From NCBI GenBank assembly GCA_973895155.1, contig OZ316893.1:3720001-3784000 (forward strand): 64,000 nucleotides of DNA, read 5' to 3'. The position numbers and the translations under genes are program-made. The DNA comes from Marsupella aquatica (Eukaryota; Marchantiophyta). The stretch's first letter is position 1, and each line of letters starts with the position of its first letter. The notes under the pieces are model-generated. The model was given only the letters and a program-made list of their open reading frames with translations, did no database searches and was not told the origin of the DNA. Of this stretch, positions 47,770 through 60,169 are shown in pieces.

Positions 47770-48440
47770 GGCCCCACCACCTGAGGGTCGAATCCCGGTG
47801 TTTCCTTTAACATGCTTTGGAAGCAGGCTTGAACAGGGACAACAAATTGATGTATGCAACAGGGAAGAAGGAGGGCACCATATCCTGTGGCACAAAGTAC
47901 CTGCAGGTGCGGTACACTCGGCAATGTTGTTCAAGTAGAATTCAACAAAAAATTGAAAACTAAAAACCCTCCGAAGATGATCTCTCCTTCTATGAAAAAA
48001 TGAAACGCTGCTTGCCACGAGGTTGGTGGGATATGACTAGCGTTGGGTCTCTATCACCTTGGAGTTGAATCCCGTTGTGTCCAGCTCAATTCATCCTCAG
48101 AAGCAGGCTTCAAACGGGATCCTATCCTTCGCACACGGTGCTTCAGGTGCTGAAAGCTCGGCAATCTCGTAGCAAACCTACATAAGACTAGGAACATGTG
48201 CCGGGCATTCTTACGCGAAATGCTGAGGAGCATGAGAGGGAATTGATATGATAACAACTGTGCGTCCCTAGCACCTGGGGGTCGAATCCCGGTGTTTCCA
48301 TTCACAGGCTTTAGCAGAAGCGGGTTTGGAAAGGGACAACTGGTTGATGTAAGCAACAGGGAAGGAGGAGAGCACCATGTCCTTGGCACATTGTGCTTCA
48401 GGTGCGGTACACTCGGCATTGTTGCTGGCGGAGACCTCCA
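47770..48440 (+). repeat. Three diverged copies of a ~190-bp repeat
   Basis: Blocks near 47770, 48055 and 48270 share the order acct-(g)ag-gt-gaatcccg-tgt, agcaggctt-a-a-ggga, and gtgcttcaggtgcggtacac-tcggca. The first and third are closest (gggtcgaatcccggtgtttcc). The function is unknown. The gtcgaatccc word resembles a Pol III B box but no A box is evident. Confidence 0.55.
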
Positions 48441-50640
48441 TGTAAATAATAAAGCCGTCTCGAAAGACTATTTCCTTTTCTAAACTCGAAGACAGCGAAA
48501 AGTGTTGTATTCTCTAAGGACTCCATAACAACTAGAAATCAAACATCTTCGACATGCCTATGACACCCTTCATACATACATTGATGTTTTTGCTGAGCAC
48601 CACATTGACATTTTAAAATGTCCAGTTGGCCCCTCAGGCAATTGACGACAAGCATTCCATCGTTTGCTTGATGAGGGGCTTACATCATTCGGAGAGATAA
48701 AATAACCTCTAGGATTAAAGGAAGTCGCTTTAGACCACCGAGACGCTGTCTACGCAATATAACTACACTAAAGGGTATTAGCTGGAAATGCGAGGAAGCT
48801 AATCGCCGCCAAATGATCAGTATGAAGAGTTGCATATATATCATCGAGTTCTCAAAACCACAGCCAATGCATTGTTCATCATCATTTCATTTCGACTGGT
48901 ACGTGCCTTTCGGCGAACTTTGTTTCTGACTAGAGACGGCAGGAACTGCGGCTTCTCTACTACGTGATAATCTCCATCTGCGCCACCATCGTCACTCATT
49001 CGCTGCACCATGAAGGCCCAATTCCCGTGCACTTGAAAGTTTCTCTACTCTCATCTCTCAGAACAGAAGCATGTCCGTTCCCTCGCCAGCTCCCCACCTC
49101 ATAACGACAGAAAGAGAACATCAGCAAAAACTCACATAGCCTGTGTATCCTTGAACCCTAACCGTAACCCTAACTCAGGTACGACAAGTCGACAACAGAG
49201 GGTAACCTCATTTAATGCTGGTTGCCAACAGTGGGAGAAAGACCTTAAACTAGGAGCGGTGGTTTTTCTGAACATAATCTTTCCAGTACTGTTGACAACC
49301 ATCCTGCAATGAGAATTGGCTCTTGCATCAGCTGGCCAAAGAGTCCAGGAGTGTTTTATTGGGCTCAGTATTTGGGCAACAAACAGAGGACTTGTAAAGC
49401 AAGATCAAACCAAATCTGACTCTCAGATCGGGGAATTTCACTTGGGGGCCAGCCGGCAGGATTATGACGCAGTGGAAAAATTCAATCGATATGAAAAATG
49501 TGGGTATTGTAGTGCGACTCTCGCACCTGAGATACGGTCTAAGAGAGAAATTTCAGTCTCCTTATTCGACAATAGTCTGGTGTTGTAAGATTGAATTGTC
49601 AGTTGTTCATATAAGTTCAAACATGGGTTTTAGATTTCAGAAATCTTAAGAATCGGACAAATGAAGTTCAAGATGTTATTTTCAAAGTTCAACCTAATTG
49701 TCTCTTTGTCATTATGGTGGAGTACACAGGACTTCAATCAGTCATGATGATTAACGTCCTGGACAGGCAAATCCTCTGAATCTGTACAGTTACTAAGGCC
49801 ACCCACGAAGGACTTCAATCGAATCCAAACCCCCGTCGGTGGAGTAACTATTACACGCTAAAGTCAGACACCTGTTTTTGATTTGATCACCTCTTGTCAG
49901 TCTAGCAGGACCACACTTGAGCCTTCCAGGTAGATCAAGCAGGCATGAATTCGTCTTTCAAGACACTCAGGGACTGGAGGGAATGACTGGCAGAATCTAA
50001 CCTGTCTTGTAATCCGCACTCTTTATTGATGACGTGCCCAACATGCCCGAATTTCCTCAAAGAATGTCGTTAGATCAGAATGAGATCAGATGTGTTTGCG
50101 AAAAATGCAGTGTCATTATAAAAACTAGCAGGATACTTGAGAGCAAGATCTCCCGGTAATGAAATTGCCAGTAATCCCCAAGGAAGGCGATCAATATAGC
50201 AAATAATTTAGAGTGTAACCATAGCAAATTTATTTTGGGGGCAACTTCAAATCTCAACAAGCTGACACAGACATCTTGTTGTACACTTCAACGGAAACTT
50301 GTAGAGGGGCTCCCTCAAAATTTCTGATACAATGCTCACGTAGTATATGTTCAAATTACAACCAGGGAAAATAATACTACTTGTCCAACACAATTTGCCA
50401 GAACTGAGTGCCAATGATGTGCATCACCTCCAATGACTACATCAGAGACCAAACCTCATGACAAGGTCTGTAGTCCTCCAGCGGGAAACTCTCTTCTATC
50501 CACAAGCTATTACCTCCATGAGTTGGGAAGGGGGCACAACTGCCTAACATTTGGACATGGCTGAAGTTGCCTTTGAATCATCACCAAGTGAAAACACAAG
50601 ACACATCGTGAACCGCTTGGAACGAAACATGGCTTCAATC

Positions 50641-52244
50641 CTACAAACCGCCCCGAAGAGCAAGTACAAGATGTAACACAGAGCCACCTTCAATGTTGTA
50701 GTCACGGGCAGTCTTGTCATCGTTCATCTGCTTCCCTGCAAAAATAAGCCTGATCCATACCAACACCCAGGATTCAGTGTCCAAGAGCAGAGTTGGGAAA
50801 ACAAAAAGCTGTTACTTCACGCACCCAACTTGAGAATTGGCACAAATACGAATATTGCAAGTGTCAGCTCGAGGTTCCCTTCAGGCGACACCATATCGTC
50901 TCAGCACAGACGGAATTTGTGTTGTCAAACATGACACAGTTTAGGAACGAAGGTTTTAGTGTCTCTATTTTCACCGAGCTCAGGGCATGAAATCGAGCCC
51001 ATACTAACGCTCAAAGCCTTCCCCAAGTGGTCAGGTCAATGAGGAGGGGATTAAAGTCTAATTAGACACACAGTCAAGCTAATTCGAAACCATTGTCATT
51101 CAAGAAAAATACAGGTGTGAAAGTGTTTCTTAAGGCTACATTGCCTCACCATATCACTCTTACTCCAACATTCCACTAAGCAAACACCCAGCAAACAGAT
51201 CTAAAGATGAACACAAAAGACTACGAACAAATTCTAAGCGATGAGAGCCGACTTAATAAAATCATTCTCCTCGAGTACCATATGAGGATCAAGAAAATAT
51301 AATCTTAAGATATCCAGAACAAGTTCATCAGAGATGCTCACCTCTGCTGGACGGGAGGAATTCCCTCCTTCTCCTCCACTCGCTCCTTTATCCGCTCGAT
51401 AGAATCAGTAGGCTCAATATCAATTTCAATTTCCTTGCCGGTAAGAGTTTTGACCTTTATCATGGTGCCGCCTCGTAATCGGAGTACCAAATGAAGAGTG
51501 GATTCCTTCTGGATATTGTAATCAGCAAGAGTACGCCCATCTTCTAACTGCTTTCCAGCAAATATCAAGCGCTGCTGGTCCGGGGGAATGCCCTCCTTGT
51601 CCTGACATAGTCGATTCAACACAGCCAGAGTTTTAGATCGCATACTTTCTCGAACTCAGATGCCCTCCACTCCAAGACCAAATGAGACTGACTCTCCAAG
51701 ATTACCCCACAATACATTCAACAATAAACTTGCGAAAACAAGTTATATTCAACAACCCCCACTCGTATTACCATAATTAGGGCAAGGGGACTGTAACCTA
51801 CAAGACCCATAATCGAGCACCAAAGCAATGGCGACTTCGAAACTCGAAATCAGCCAGTCCAGATTCTGAAATTCAGCACTAAAAATTCTGATACAGAGTC
51901 TACAGAAACCTAAAAGTGAGTGAAGTATGTAAAACGGTCAGGCAGCTCCAAGAAGTAATCTCCCAAACGCCACACAAGCGTGAGTCCTCTGGCGCTGAAA
52001 AGGCTCGGAAGAGAACAGCGGAAGGCCCGCAGACACGAAATCTTCGCGCAAAACCATCCACATCGCATTGAATGCTGCAAACTTGAACCATCCATACGAA
52101 TCACTGGCCAGGTTCAACCAATTCCTCCAACAAAGCAGGAATTCCATTTACCTGAATTTTAGTCTTCACATTGTCGATAGTGTCGCTGCTCTCAACTTCT
52201 AGCGTGATGGTCTTCCCCGTCAGCGTCTTCACAAAAATCTGCAT
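50641..52244 (-). CDS. RUB: Ubiquitin-NEDD8/RUB fusion precursor
   Basis: Three exons: 52244-52152, 51601-51342 and 50749-50641, giving 153 residues. Residues 1-76 are canonical ubiquitin ([11 protein letters not shown] ... [10 protein letters not shown]). They are followed by a NEDD8/RUB unit ([19 protein letters not shown] ... [10 protein letters not shown]) with a one-residue Leu tail that must be removed to expose the conjugating Gly-Gly. Processing proteases release free ubiquitin and RUB; RUB activates cullin-RING ligases. This two-unit head-to-tail arrangement is the known plant RUB gene form. The intron after residue 31 splits ubiquitin, and the second intron splits the NEDD8 unit at its QQR-L. 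The NEDD8 core reads [17 protein letters not shown]. Confidence 0.95.
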
Positions 52245-52865
52245 CTTCAAAACACTTCTCTGCCCCGCCACGCCACGCTCCGATCTGCTCCGCTCTTCCT
52301 TATTCGAAGGTGTCCGTCCGCTCTCCTCCGCTCCGGAATTCCCTCTCTCAAGTACCAATCAAGCAATCAAGCAATCCCGGTCCTCCGCCCGCTAAACGCC
52401 ACTGAACGAGTGCTCATCAGGACTACAGAAAGAGCGGACAGAACCAGAGCAATTCGCCCAAAACCTTTGCCTCGATCCGGGAGCTTCCGATTTACTCCGC
52501 CTCAGTAAGTTCCCTCGAGGCGAGCACGAGAGCCCCACTACTGGAGCAACAGACAGGAAGAAGAAGACCTCACCTGTCGAGCGAAAATGTGAAATGCCGC
52601 CAGTAGCGAACAAACGACCAAATCAATGTGACTTGTAGAGTACTGGTCCTACTGGATGCTTCTGGTCTTCCTGCTGTGATTTCTTAATCTTAAATAGGCA
52701 CGACGGAGTCTTTTGTGGGTTGCCTCTCCTTTGACTCTTTACTGACCAGCTCCTGTACAAAGCTAGAGTTACATACGTTACTGCCATTTGACTAGGCGCC
52801 AAGTGTAGATTTTCCTGTTGCTCAAAGTGTTAAATTTACATCAAGTTAATGTGGTCTGTGCACCA

Positions 52866-52951
52866 GAACATAAACAAATACACTGTATTTCTGATCTACA
52901 ACCCAAATGAACATAAACAAATACACTGTATTTCTGATCTATAACCCAAAT
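52866..52951 (+). repeat. Two-copy 43-bp tandem repeat
   Basis: The unit gaacataaacaaatacactg plus 23 bases repeats at 52866 and 52909 with one or two changes. Confidence 0.85.
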
Positions 52952-53049
52952 AATTTAAATAGTATGTGTTTTGGTTTATGTTCTGGTTGTACGGCTGACA
53001 TAGATTTGATGCGCGGTTCAAAGGGCTTTAGTTTTTTTTTATTTTTTTC

Positions 53050-53790
53050 CAATCATCATGAATTTAATTGTTGGGGTCTTTGTGCACAATTATTTTGCTG
53101 AGTGGAACATCAAAATACCACTCCCACAATTCAGGTGGTAGAGCCAAATGGAAAAATAGATCTGTGTTTCACCAATGGCTATGTCAACTATAACACACAA
53201 AAGAGCTTACTAGAACACACAAAAGAGTTTTACTCAAATATACATCAGACGCCATAACAAGTATAGTTTTGAGTGAAACATCAAAATAATCCACCACTAT
53301 CATAAATTTATTTGTTGGGTCCTTCTGTGCAATTATTTTCTTGAGGGAAACATCAAAATAACACTCCCACAATTCACGTTGTCCTTAGGCGCTACATTGT
53401 CCTTAGGCACTCTTAGCTAGAGAGAAATGGGAAAATAGATCTGTGTGTCATTTCATCAAAGGTTATGTCAATTGAAACACACAAAAGAGTTTTATTAAAC
53501 TTTAAAATAAGACTGCCATAACTAGTCTTTTTTGAGTGAAACATCAAAATAAACTCACACAATTCAATTGTCCTTAGGCATTCTTAGTTAGAGCCAAATG
53601 GGAAAATATGCCGTAACTAGTCTTATATTTTTGAGTGAAACATCAAAATAAACTCACACAAAATAAACTCACACAATTCTCATTGTCCTTAGGCATTCTT
53701 AGTTAGAGCCAAATGGGAAGATAGATGTGTTTCACCCCTATGGAACATACAAAAGAGCTTTATTCAACTCTTAGTAGGAGGGCCATAACT
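53050..53790 (+). repeat. Complex repeat block, about five degenerate units
   Basis: Units built from gagtgaaacatcaaaataa, cacacaattca, ttgtccttaggcattcttag, agagccaaatgggaaaatag and aacacacaaaagagcttta recur with starts near 53101, 53269, 53344, 53533 and 53632. Unit length varies by deletion and local duplication. No coding potential is apparent. Confidence 0.75.
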
Positions 53791-54380
53791 AGTATCCACA
53801 AACTAAATTCTTTCTATCTCTTAAATGGCTCTAGATGGCTCACTATCTCTTAAATGGCTCTCTAAGAATGGATTTAGGTTCCACTAAATATACTAATGAC
53901 ACATCTAACCTTTAGCTAATCAAGTTTCTGACTATGGTTAGAATAGCTGCACTTACCAAGTACCTCTAGACCCAAGAATAAATGTAGTTTTGATGCTGCT
54001 CATGGATCCTCACTCCTTTTCTTCAAACCTATCTCGCAACCTATGGCGCACCCATAAGTTATGGGTTTTTTAATTTAACTGGCTGGAAGACTTTAAAGAA
54101 GGTTCGTACTTCTGCATGTTCTAGTTTATTTTTCTGTGTTTGTGAGAGTATTTCATTTAGCCACATATTACCTCTGAAGAGTTATCTGATTCTTTCAGTT
54201 TATGAGGTGACCAATCAGGCCTGCAAGCCTGTCTGACTAGTCGAGTGGTTATCCAGATGACAACATAGCCTTGGATGCAAGAACATCATTCCCAAGCGGG
54301 ATCTTGATGACGATTCTACAAAATTTGAACCATTTCACTCAATCAGCAACAGGAACTCAAGCTTTTCTTATGGTTGCAAT

Positions 54381-57276
54381 TTATTTCGCCTTGAAATAGT
54401 TCAACATCTCTACTTCCATGACATGGACGCTTCCAGTGATAACCAAACAATGCAGAGGGGCGCCGAAGTCTACATCCAGCAGTTCTTTCAAAGTCGCTGC
54501 CACTATCAGTTGATCAGGAGATCCCAGTCGTGCCATTCCTACCGCCAAGGTTTCCTCGGTGTATGCTGCATAATACAAACACTGGTCAGGAAACAGGCAC
54601 TAAATCGGTAAAGAACTAAAATCAGGAAAAGGGGAAGGGAACTAATCTCCAACCAGGAATACTTCAAGAAAACAAAAGAAAAGCGAGTCCGTGGAAGGGC
54701 TAGTATTCTCAGAAGGAGAACTCAAAACTGCATGACGCAAGTTTGAGATTAATTTAAAAAAATACGGAATTGAGCTTGAAGCATCTGCATTCGACCAGAT
54801 AAAACTAAGTGATGCTAATTACAATAGACATAAAAGTATGAAAACGAAAAGTTCACTGATTTTGAAGAATTGAGAATTGAGGAAAAACCCAAAAAGTACC
54901 AAACGGTCAACACAGAATTTAACTCACCCTTTTCATTCCGCAACTCTTCAACCTCGAGAAGCTGTTCCACAGCTGTGTTTACCGACATGTAACGAGGCGG
55001 CTCATAATCTTTCCTTCCTCTGCCACGATCATCATGAACAATCTCAGCTCATAGCATGGTCAGCACTCAGAAACCCGTCAGGACTATTGTACAGCACAGG
55101 TACTGCCATTTAATCTTAAGCTAACCTCATCACACACAGCTTCCTAATTCTCATATCAATGCGCATATAGTTATGTCCCATGCAGCACGCCATATATCAA
55201 CATCCCCTATCCTTGCAAGGTCCGTAAAATCCTGACCCAAGAATGACAAGTCGGTTCGACTCACAGAAATGAGTTCCGAGCTATAGTCAGACTGAAACGA
55301 AGCAAATCTAGAATGTTCATTGCTCAGTAAGACTCGCCTTATCCAACGTGTATAAACTACAAATGGGGGCTATTGGCTGATCAGACAGCACCTACGCAGG
55401 CACATTCATAGAGCTAACTCACAGGAACTTACAATGAGAACATGGGCAATTGTACTGTGCAGATACCACAATATCTTTGGGCACCATGTTTCATATTTCT
55501 CACCTACACAAAGCTTCAACCGAGAGTTCCTTCACTCGTATATCTGCAATTAGAACAGTACCGCACCGAGCAAACTTTCTCAAATTGGAGAAATTGAATC
55601 AAAGAATGGGAAGGAATCAGACAACAGTTTGGCCATGCAGTCTAGAGCATTCGTTCAAGTTCTATGCTCATAAGTGACTTCCGAGATCCAAGTCTATCTT
55701 TCCAACATGCAACATGTCCTAAAGTACAAAAAATGAGCGCCAATTCATTCACTTACTACCGAAAAAAGCCTTTGGTGCCAACAAGCCCTAACGAAAGAGT
55801 ATCCCTCAATGCTTGGCTCCATAAGTGAAACACACAAACTTTGACAAAAGAACCATTACCGAGAAGGCACAAAGTGTGCAGCCCGATGGAACGATTTGTC
55901 TTGATCTTGTCATAGAAACTGTCCGGCCTCCACGTTTCTGTGAAAAAGGGGATAGATATAGTCTCACCGTACCGGTACAGTTGTAACCCGCATGCACCAA
56001 CCGCATTCATCACAGAGGCATTGTGGATTACTTCAACCTTTACTCCTAAATTTTTGGCACGAACCGTCAGATCTGAGTGTGTTGTCGCTCTGCCAACAAA
56101 CAGGGTGAGAAGTCAGCTCGGAAGCAGTTGGGATTATACACGAGCTGACATGTCACAACCCAATTTTGAAAATATAGGCAGAGTGTGACAGAGCTTTGCA
56201 GCATGGCAGACATGCCAGATAATACGTCTATAGAGACAGAAGCAGCGACGAAGCATAAATTGATACAATTTTCGCACTAGAAAGTCTTCATTTGGGAAGG
56301 AAGATTACCATGGTAAGCGTTACACCCTTTATTTGAATTCGTAACGTTTTCTGCTAAATTATCCCTAATTTGCTTTATTCCACACTTGCAGGGCAATCAA
56401 AGTCCATTTGCTCATGTGCTATGGTGCATTCCACATCCTATCAAACGGTTCTAGATCTTTCTTTACTCAAAAAATCACTATGACGCTTATACATAGGTGA
56501 TGAGCTACCCCGAAGCCAGGGACTCGACTCGTACCCAAATGGATCTCCAACAACGAGAAAAGCCACATTACTGGACTTAGCTTCCTCCAGAATCTGTTCA
56601 GCCATATTCTCGACCATCTCCCGATCTGCTATCACCACAGGATGCCCATACAGCTTTTCCTGCAAACATCATGACCAGAGGTAATGAATTTTTGGCGAGC
56701 TCTTTATCCATCCTGACAAATTGAATTGAATTGAGAAATCCACTGCTACTGAAAAGTGGATGGTCAGGAGAGAACAAAGGAGAAAACTCAAAAAGTAGTT
56801 CGCAGCTAGCAACTACTCTGGCAGATCGTTTTAAGGTTTTACAGGGTGGACCATAAACAGTTGAATTGTTGCAAAAGTAAAACGAACAACGAACAAAAGC
56901 TGCACAAAATATCACAGGCCGCGTTCCTTACCGATAAATCCCCGCTAGATAAATAGGACGAAAGAAAGAAACCAAACACCAAAAAACAATCAAATCAAGT
57001 GACAAAACAACACCTCCAATGACGACTGCAATGCGTGCCCTTAGTGCAGAGAAGTTCAAGATGACACGCTCCTTCCCAACTCTATCCAGCAGATCCAGCT
57101 GCTCGTGGGTAGGGGCTTAAACTTACGAGAGTTGAAGTGGCGGATTCCCCCAAGCCCAGGGTCAAGAGCGAGGTGTAAGCCTCGAGATAGATCTTCTCGC
57201 ATTTTCGAACCGCATCCAGACCGCGAAGGGTTATGTCTCGCTCGTCATGGAGGCCCAAACCCACAATATACAGCAT
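54381..57276 (-). CDS. DPH5: Diphthine methyl ester synthase (diphthamide biosynthesis)
   Basis: Six exons: 57276-57127, 56659-56535, 56089-55860, 55543-55504, 55019-54928 and 54565-54381. All are GT-AG in consistent phase and give 273 residues, about family size. The N terminus [20 protein letters not shown], followed by [53 protein letters not shown] and [12 protein letters not shown], is diagnostic of the tetrapyrrole-methylase fold of DPH5. The enzyme uses S-adenosylmethionine to methylate the modified histidine of elongation factor 2 in the cytosol. It has no transit peptide. A long GA microsatellite (minus strand) lies 18 bp upstream of the ATG. Confidence 0.94.
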
Positions 57277-57293
57277 TGGTCCGCTCTTGTGCG

Positions 57294-57294
<1 letters not shown>

Positions 57295-57344
<50 letters not shown>
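57295..57344. repeat. (TC)n/(GA)n microsatellite in DPH5 5' leader
   Basis: About 50 bp of nearly uninterrupted tc repeat (one extra t). It starts 18 bp upstream of the DPH5 ATG and reads as (GA)n in the sense direction. Such tracts in plant 5'UTRs or promoters can bind GAGA-binding (BPC-type) factors. Confidence 0.9.
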
Positions 57345-57347
<3 letters not shown>

Positions 57348-57426
57348 CTCTGCCTCTATTGAAAAGCAAGCAAAACCTAAAACCCTGCACCTTTCCTAGG
57401 TAATGTCTACCGTGGTCAAGGACTAT

Positions 57427-57934
57427 GGCCCAACTCGCATGTGAGGGGGCCCTTTGCCCTTTGTTTTGCAGCCCTCTATTTCACACATGGGACAAAAACT
57501 ATTCACTAAGAATAGTGTGGAGATACTCCAACTTCCTGCAGGGCTTATTATGCCATAGAAAGTGCATAATTAAGGGTAGCCCTTCACACATGGCACAAAA
57601 ACTATTCACTAAGAATAGTGTGGAGATACCCCAACTTCCTGGAGGGCTTATTATGCCATAGAAAGTGCATAATTAAGGTAATGGCCGGAACCGTCCAGTG
57701 CTTGCAGGTCCCATCTTTTGAAAAGATAATAAAACAAAAAACGTGTTTTCCAACTCTCACCTATTCCGGCGAAAAGGAACTACTGTGCCAGAACAGAGTG
57801 AAACAACCCGGCTTGGGCGCATGAGACGTTGCACTACAGCACATACTGCTGCCAAAGGACATCTACTTTTAGCCGTTTGTTTTGCGAGTGTTGAGGACTG
57901 CAAAACAAAGGGCCTACGACATGCGAGTTGGACC
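57427..57934. mobile_element. Possible fold-back/MITE element with ~45-bp inverted ends
   Basis: The left end (57427-57476: ggcccaactcgcatgt, then ccctttgttttgcagccctc) matches the reverse complement of 57893-57934 with a small gap. The interior carries the 103-bp direct repeat. No ORF is supported and no target duplication is evident. Confidence 0.45.
57480..57679 (+). repeat. Two-copy direct repeat, 103-bp period
   Basis: Units at 57480 and 57583 begin ttcacacatgg and share aactattcactaagaatagt and gggcttattatgccatagaa, with few differences. Confidence 0.85.
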
Positions 57935-58878
57935 GTTGAGCTACTAATGGGAGCCTTCTTCAAGACTGCTTGAGAGGACAGAACAGATAATCAGGAGGTC
58001 TTAACCCTCAAAATTTGATGGACCTTAACCACTACGGATAGAACTTTTTGCCATAAATATTGGTCATATGTAATGACCATAAGTCACTCTAGAGGCTAGT
58101 GGGAAAAAAACTTTTCCAGAACCCTGTGTAAAAGTTATGAAATTTGATGATGGTCAAAAGCCATCATCAAGCTTTGAGATGGCCTATTAGGTACTGTACT
58201 CACACCGGACAGACTAGGTAGTGAAATGTTGGACACTTCACTTCACATATGGCTAGTGGCGCAATAACCAAAATACCTGTAACGGTTATTATTATCTCTT
58301 CAGAATGCTCCTGGGCTGACCTGCTGGACATATCCTTGATAGCTTAGTTATTGCCGAGAGACTAAGTAAGGTTTTGCCATTCGACAAGGTATTGCCATTC
58401 AACAGATGAGCCTGAATACCCATTCTTTGAATATTAATAAAGATAACACACAAAAAAAAACTTGCAAAAGAATCTATGTTGTTCCCTTTCAACTTAGTTT
58501 GCCCCATCAGTGTTTTTGGGAGAGATATGCTTAGTAGACCTCCTTCTGGAAAATTTTTGCATAATCAACCCCCTCAATACTTTTCCCCAATCTGGATCAT
58601 TGATGGACCTTTCGATGTCAGATCTGGACCATTGATAGACCTCTATCAAGTAACAAGTTTCATTTTGGGGTCTATCAAGCAAATACCTCCTGTTTTTGGT
58701 ATGCACTTCACTTTCAGTTTGTCATTATTAGTTTTGTGGTTATCTAGAATAAGTGTCCAGAGGCTTCACACTAGTAGCACTTTATAAGTAAGATTGTTTG
58801 ATTGCTTCATTGAACTCGGAGACTAAGAAACCATATTCTCACAGAAGAAATCAAGTAGGGAATATCGATGGTGCAAGG

Positions 58879-60169
58879 ATGACAAGTGTCTCGGGAACTC
58901 GAGAATATGATAAAACGGCTAACTCGATCAGCATTCGCTCGAATGTCAGCATGAAACTACCATCATCAATCCTGCCCCAGGTACATCAGGAAACCGATAA
59001 AGACCGGGAGGAAGTTCCTGGGCAAGTGGAAGAGGTAGAGGATGAGTATGTGCTGTTGGACCTTGAAGATGTTTTCCATGGAGCAGGACTTCCTGCCAAT
59101 TGCCCTTACACCTTGTCGGTATTTTCTTCAGCCCGTTTCCATTTGCGCTTCCTTCATTTTCCTTCCTGTCAGTTGAACTTTTTTGTCACCCGTATCCGAG
59201 CAACGAGCATGACTCAGATATCTTGTATAGCACCTGCAAGACGGGGTCTAGATTGAGAGTGGAAGGCACTGACCAGATGAAATTGGGTGTTGATTGTTTG
59301 CGATATCAGGGATTGGATACCATGAACCCCATCCTTACTCTTGGTGATCGTGGTCTGAAGCTGGTATGTTTTGAACCTTCGGTTTTGTATGGCTACGTAT
59401 TTTAGTAGAGTTGCTTCATTAAAAGACGTGATCCTCTTTGGGCAGATGTGTAGACTAACGACAATGTTGGTTAATCGACCTACTGTGAGTTTGGAGTGTC
59501 TGCCTGGTGTAGTTTATTTTCCTTCCAAGAGAGCATAGTAAGTGTTCCACTTCAGGGCAATAACGTAAAATTTCAAGCATTATAAGAGTCCATTCTAGAC
59601 TACCATTGAAGCTCGTTGTCATGTTGATGATCCTGGGCAGTTGTTACATCTTCCTGTTGATCCCATCGCCCCTGCGATGTCGATCGGTTGGTAAATCTGT
59701 GTTCATTCTTTTGACAGAAAGGAGAGTACGAAGAAACTTTTGGACAATGCCTCGTCTTCACTCAACAAGGTTTATATCAAAGGCTTCCACTTTTTCCGCT
59801 GTTCCGGTGCCTCTCATGTACCAAAAGTGTAGCTCTAGATTGTTCTTAACTGCCTGTTATTCAGTTGCAATCAGCGATAATCCCTAAATTCAGTTCATCA
59901 TAATTTTGGTGTTGTGCCTACTTTCCCTACGGACAAGTCTTTTTGCAAAAAAATTCTCTCGTTGACATGTTGCTGCTTTTTTATTCATTACAGATGAAGA
60001 GATACGAATAGAAGAACCAGTCCATCCTGGTGAGGCTGGCGGCTCACTAAAGGCCAATCAGGACACTAATAGAAGGATCAATAGTCTCTGTAGGCTGGAG
60101 AAGAAGCTAAAGTTTCGAGTAATGAACGCCCCAGAGAAGGAGCCAGAAATTCTCCAGGGACTTCCATAG
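58879..60169 (+). CDS. GTF3C6: TFIIIC subunit 6-like protein (tau55/GTF3C6)
   Basis: Four exons: 58879-59118, 59310-59363, 59718-59769 and 59994-60169, phases consistent, 173 residues. The conserved TFIIIC beta-barrel domain is spread across all joins: EYVLLDLEDVF, then CPYTLS-GLDTMNPILTLGD, then LKGEYEETFGQCLVFTQQ, matching plant GTF3C6 proteins. The subunit belongs to the factor that recognises Pol III promoters of tRNA genes. The first in-frame ATG after an upstream stop (58789) is at 58879; an upstream exon cannot be excluded. The C-terminal 60 residues are charged and low in complexity. Exons 2 and 3 are only 54 and 52 nt. Confidence 0.85.

Larger units (their letters stand above)
45505..50640. 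other. Gene-free region with several repeats
   Basis: No convincing gene. It contains a 94-bp tandem pair (46389-46576), a 27-bp tandem pair (about 46767-46820), a copy of the tctagagtgaag family (about 46850-47045) and a diverged three-copy repeat (about 47770-48440). Short open frames at 47390-47938 and 49316-49588 show no domain and are probably chance. The last few hundred bases (50280-50640) are probably the ubiquitin-NEDD8 3' flank. Confidence 0.5.
52245..54380. other. Ubiquitin-NEDD8 upstream region and repeat block
   Basis: 52245-52620 is G/C-balanced, as expected of the 5'UTR and promoter of the ubiquitin-NEDD8 gene. 52866-52951 is a 43-bp tandem pair. 53050-53790 is a complex repeat block. 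53800-54380 is featureless. No gene is seen. Confidence 0.5.
57277..58878. other. Intergenic between divergent DPH5 and TFIIIC6 genes
   Basis: It contains the GA tract, a 103-bp direct repeat pair (57480-57679) inside a fold-back element (57427-57934), and AT-rich sequence up to the TFIIIC6-like start. A bidirectional promoter is possible but the repeats separate the two starts by 1.6 kb. Confidence 0.5.

Noticed and set aside
47390-47938. 182-codon plus-strand ORF as a gene
   Set aside because: No domain, and its 3' half coincides with the diverged noncoding repeat at 47770-48440.
48270-48300. tRNA gene suggested by gtcgaatccc
   Set aside because: No acceptor stem, A box or cloverleaf could be formed around it.
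51367-51480. Thr between ubiquitin and NEDD8 as an abnormal linker
   Set aside because: Plant RUB precursors have this residue; counted as the first NEDD8 residue it restores the 76-residue length.
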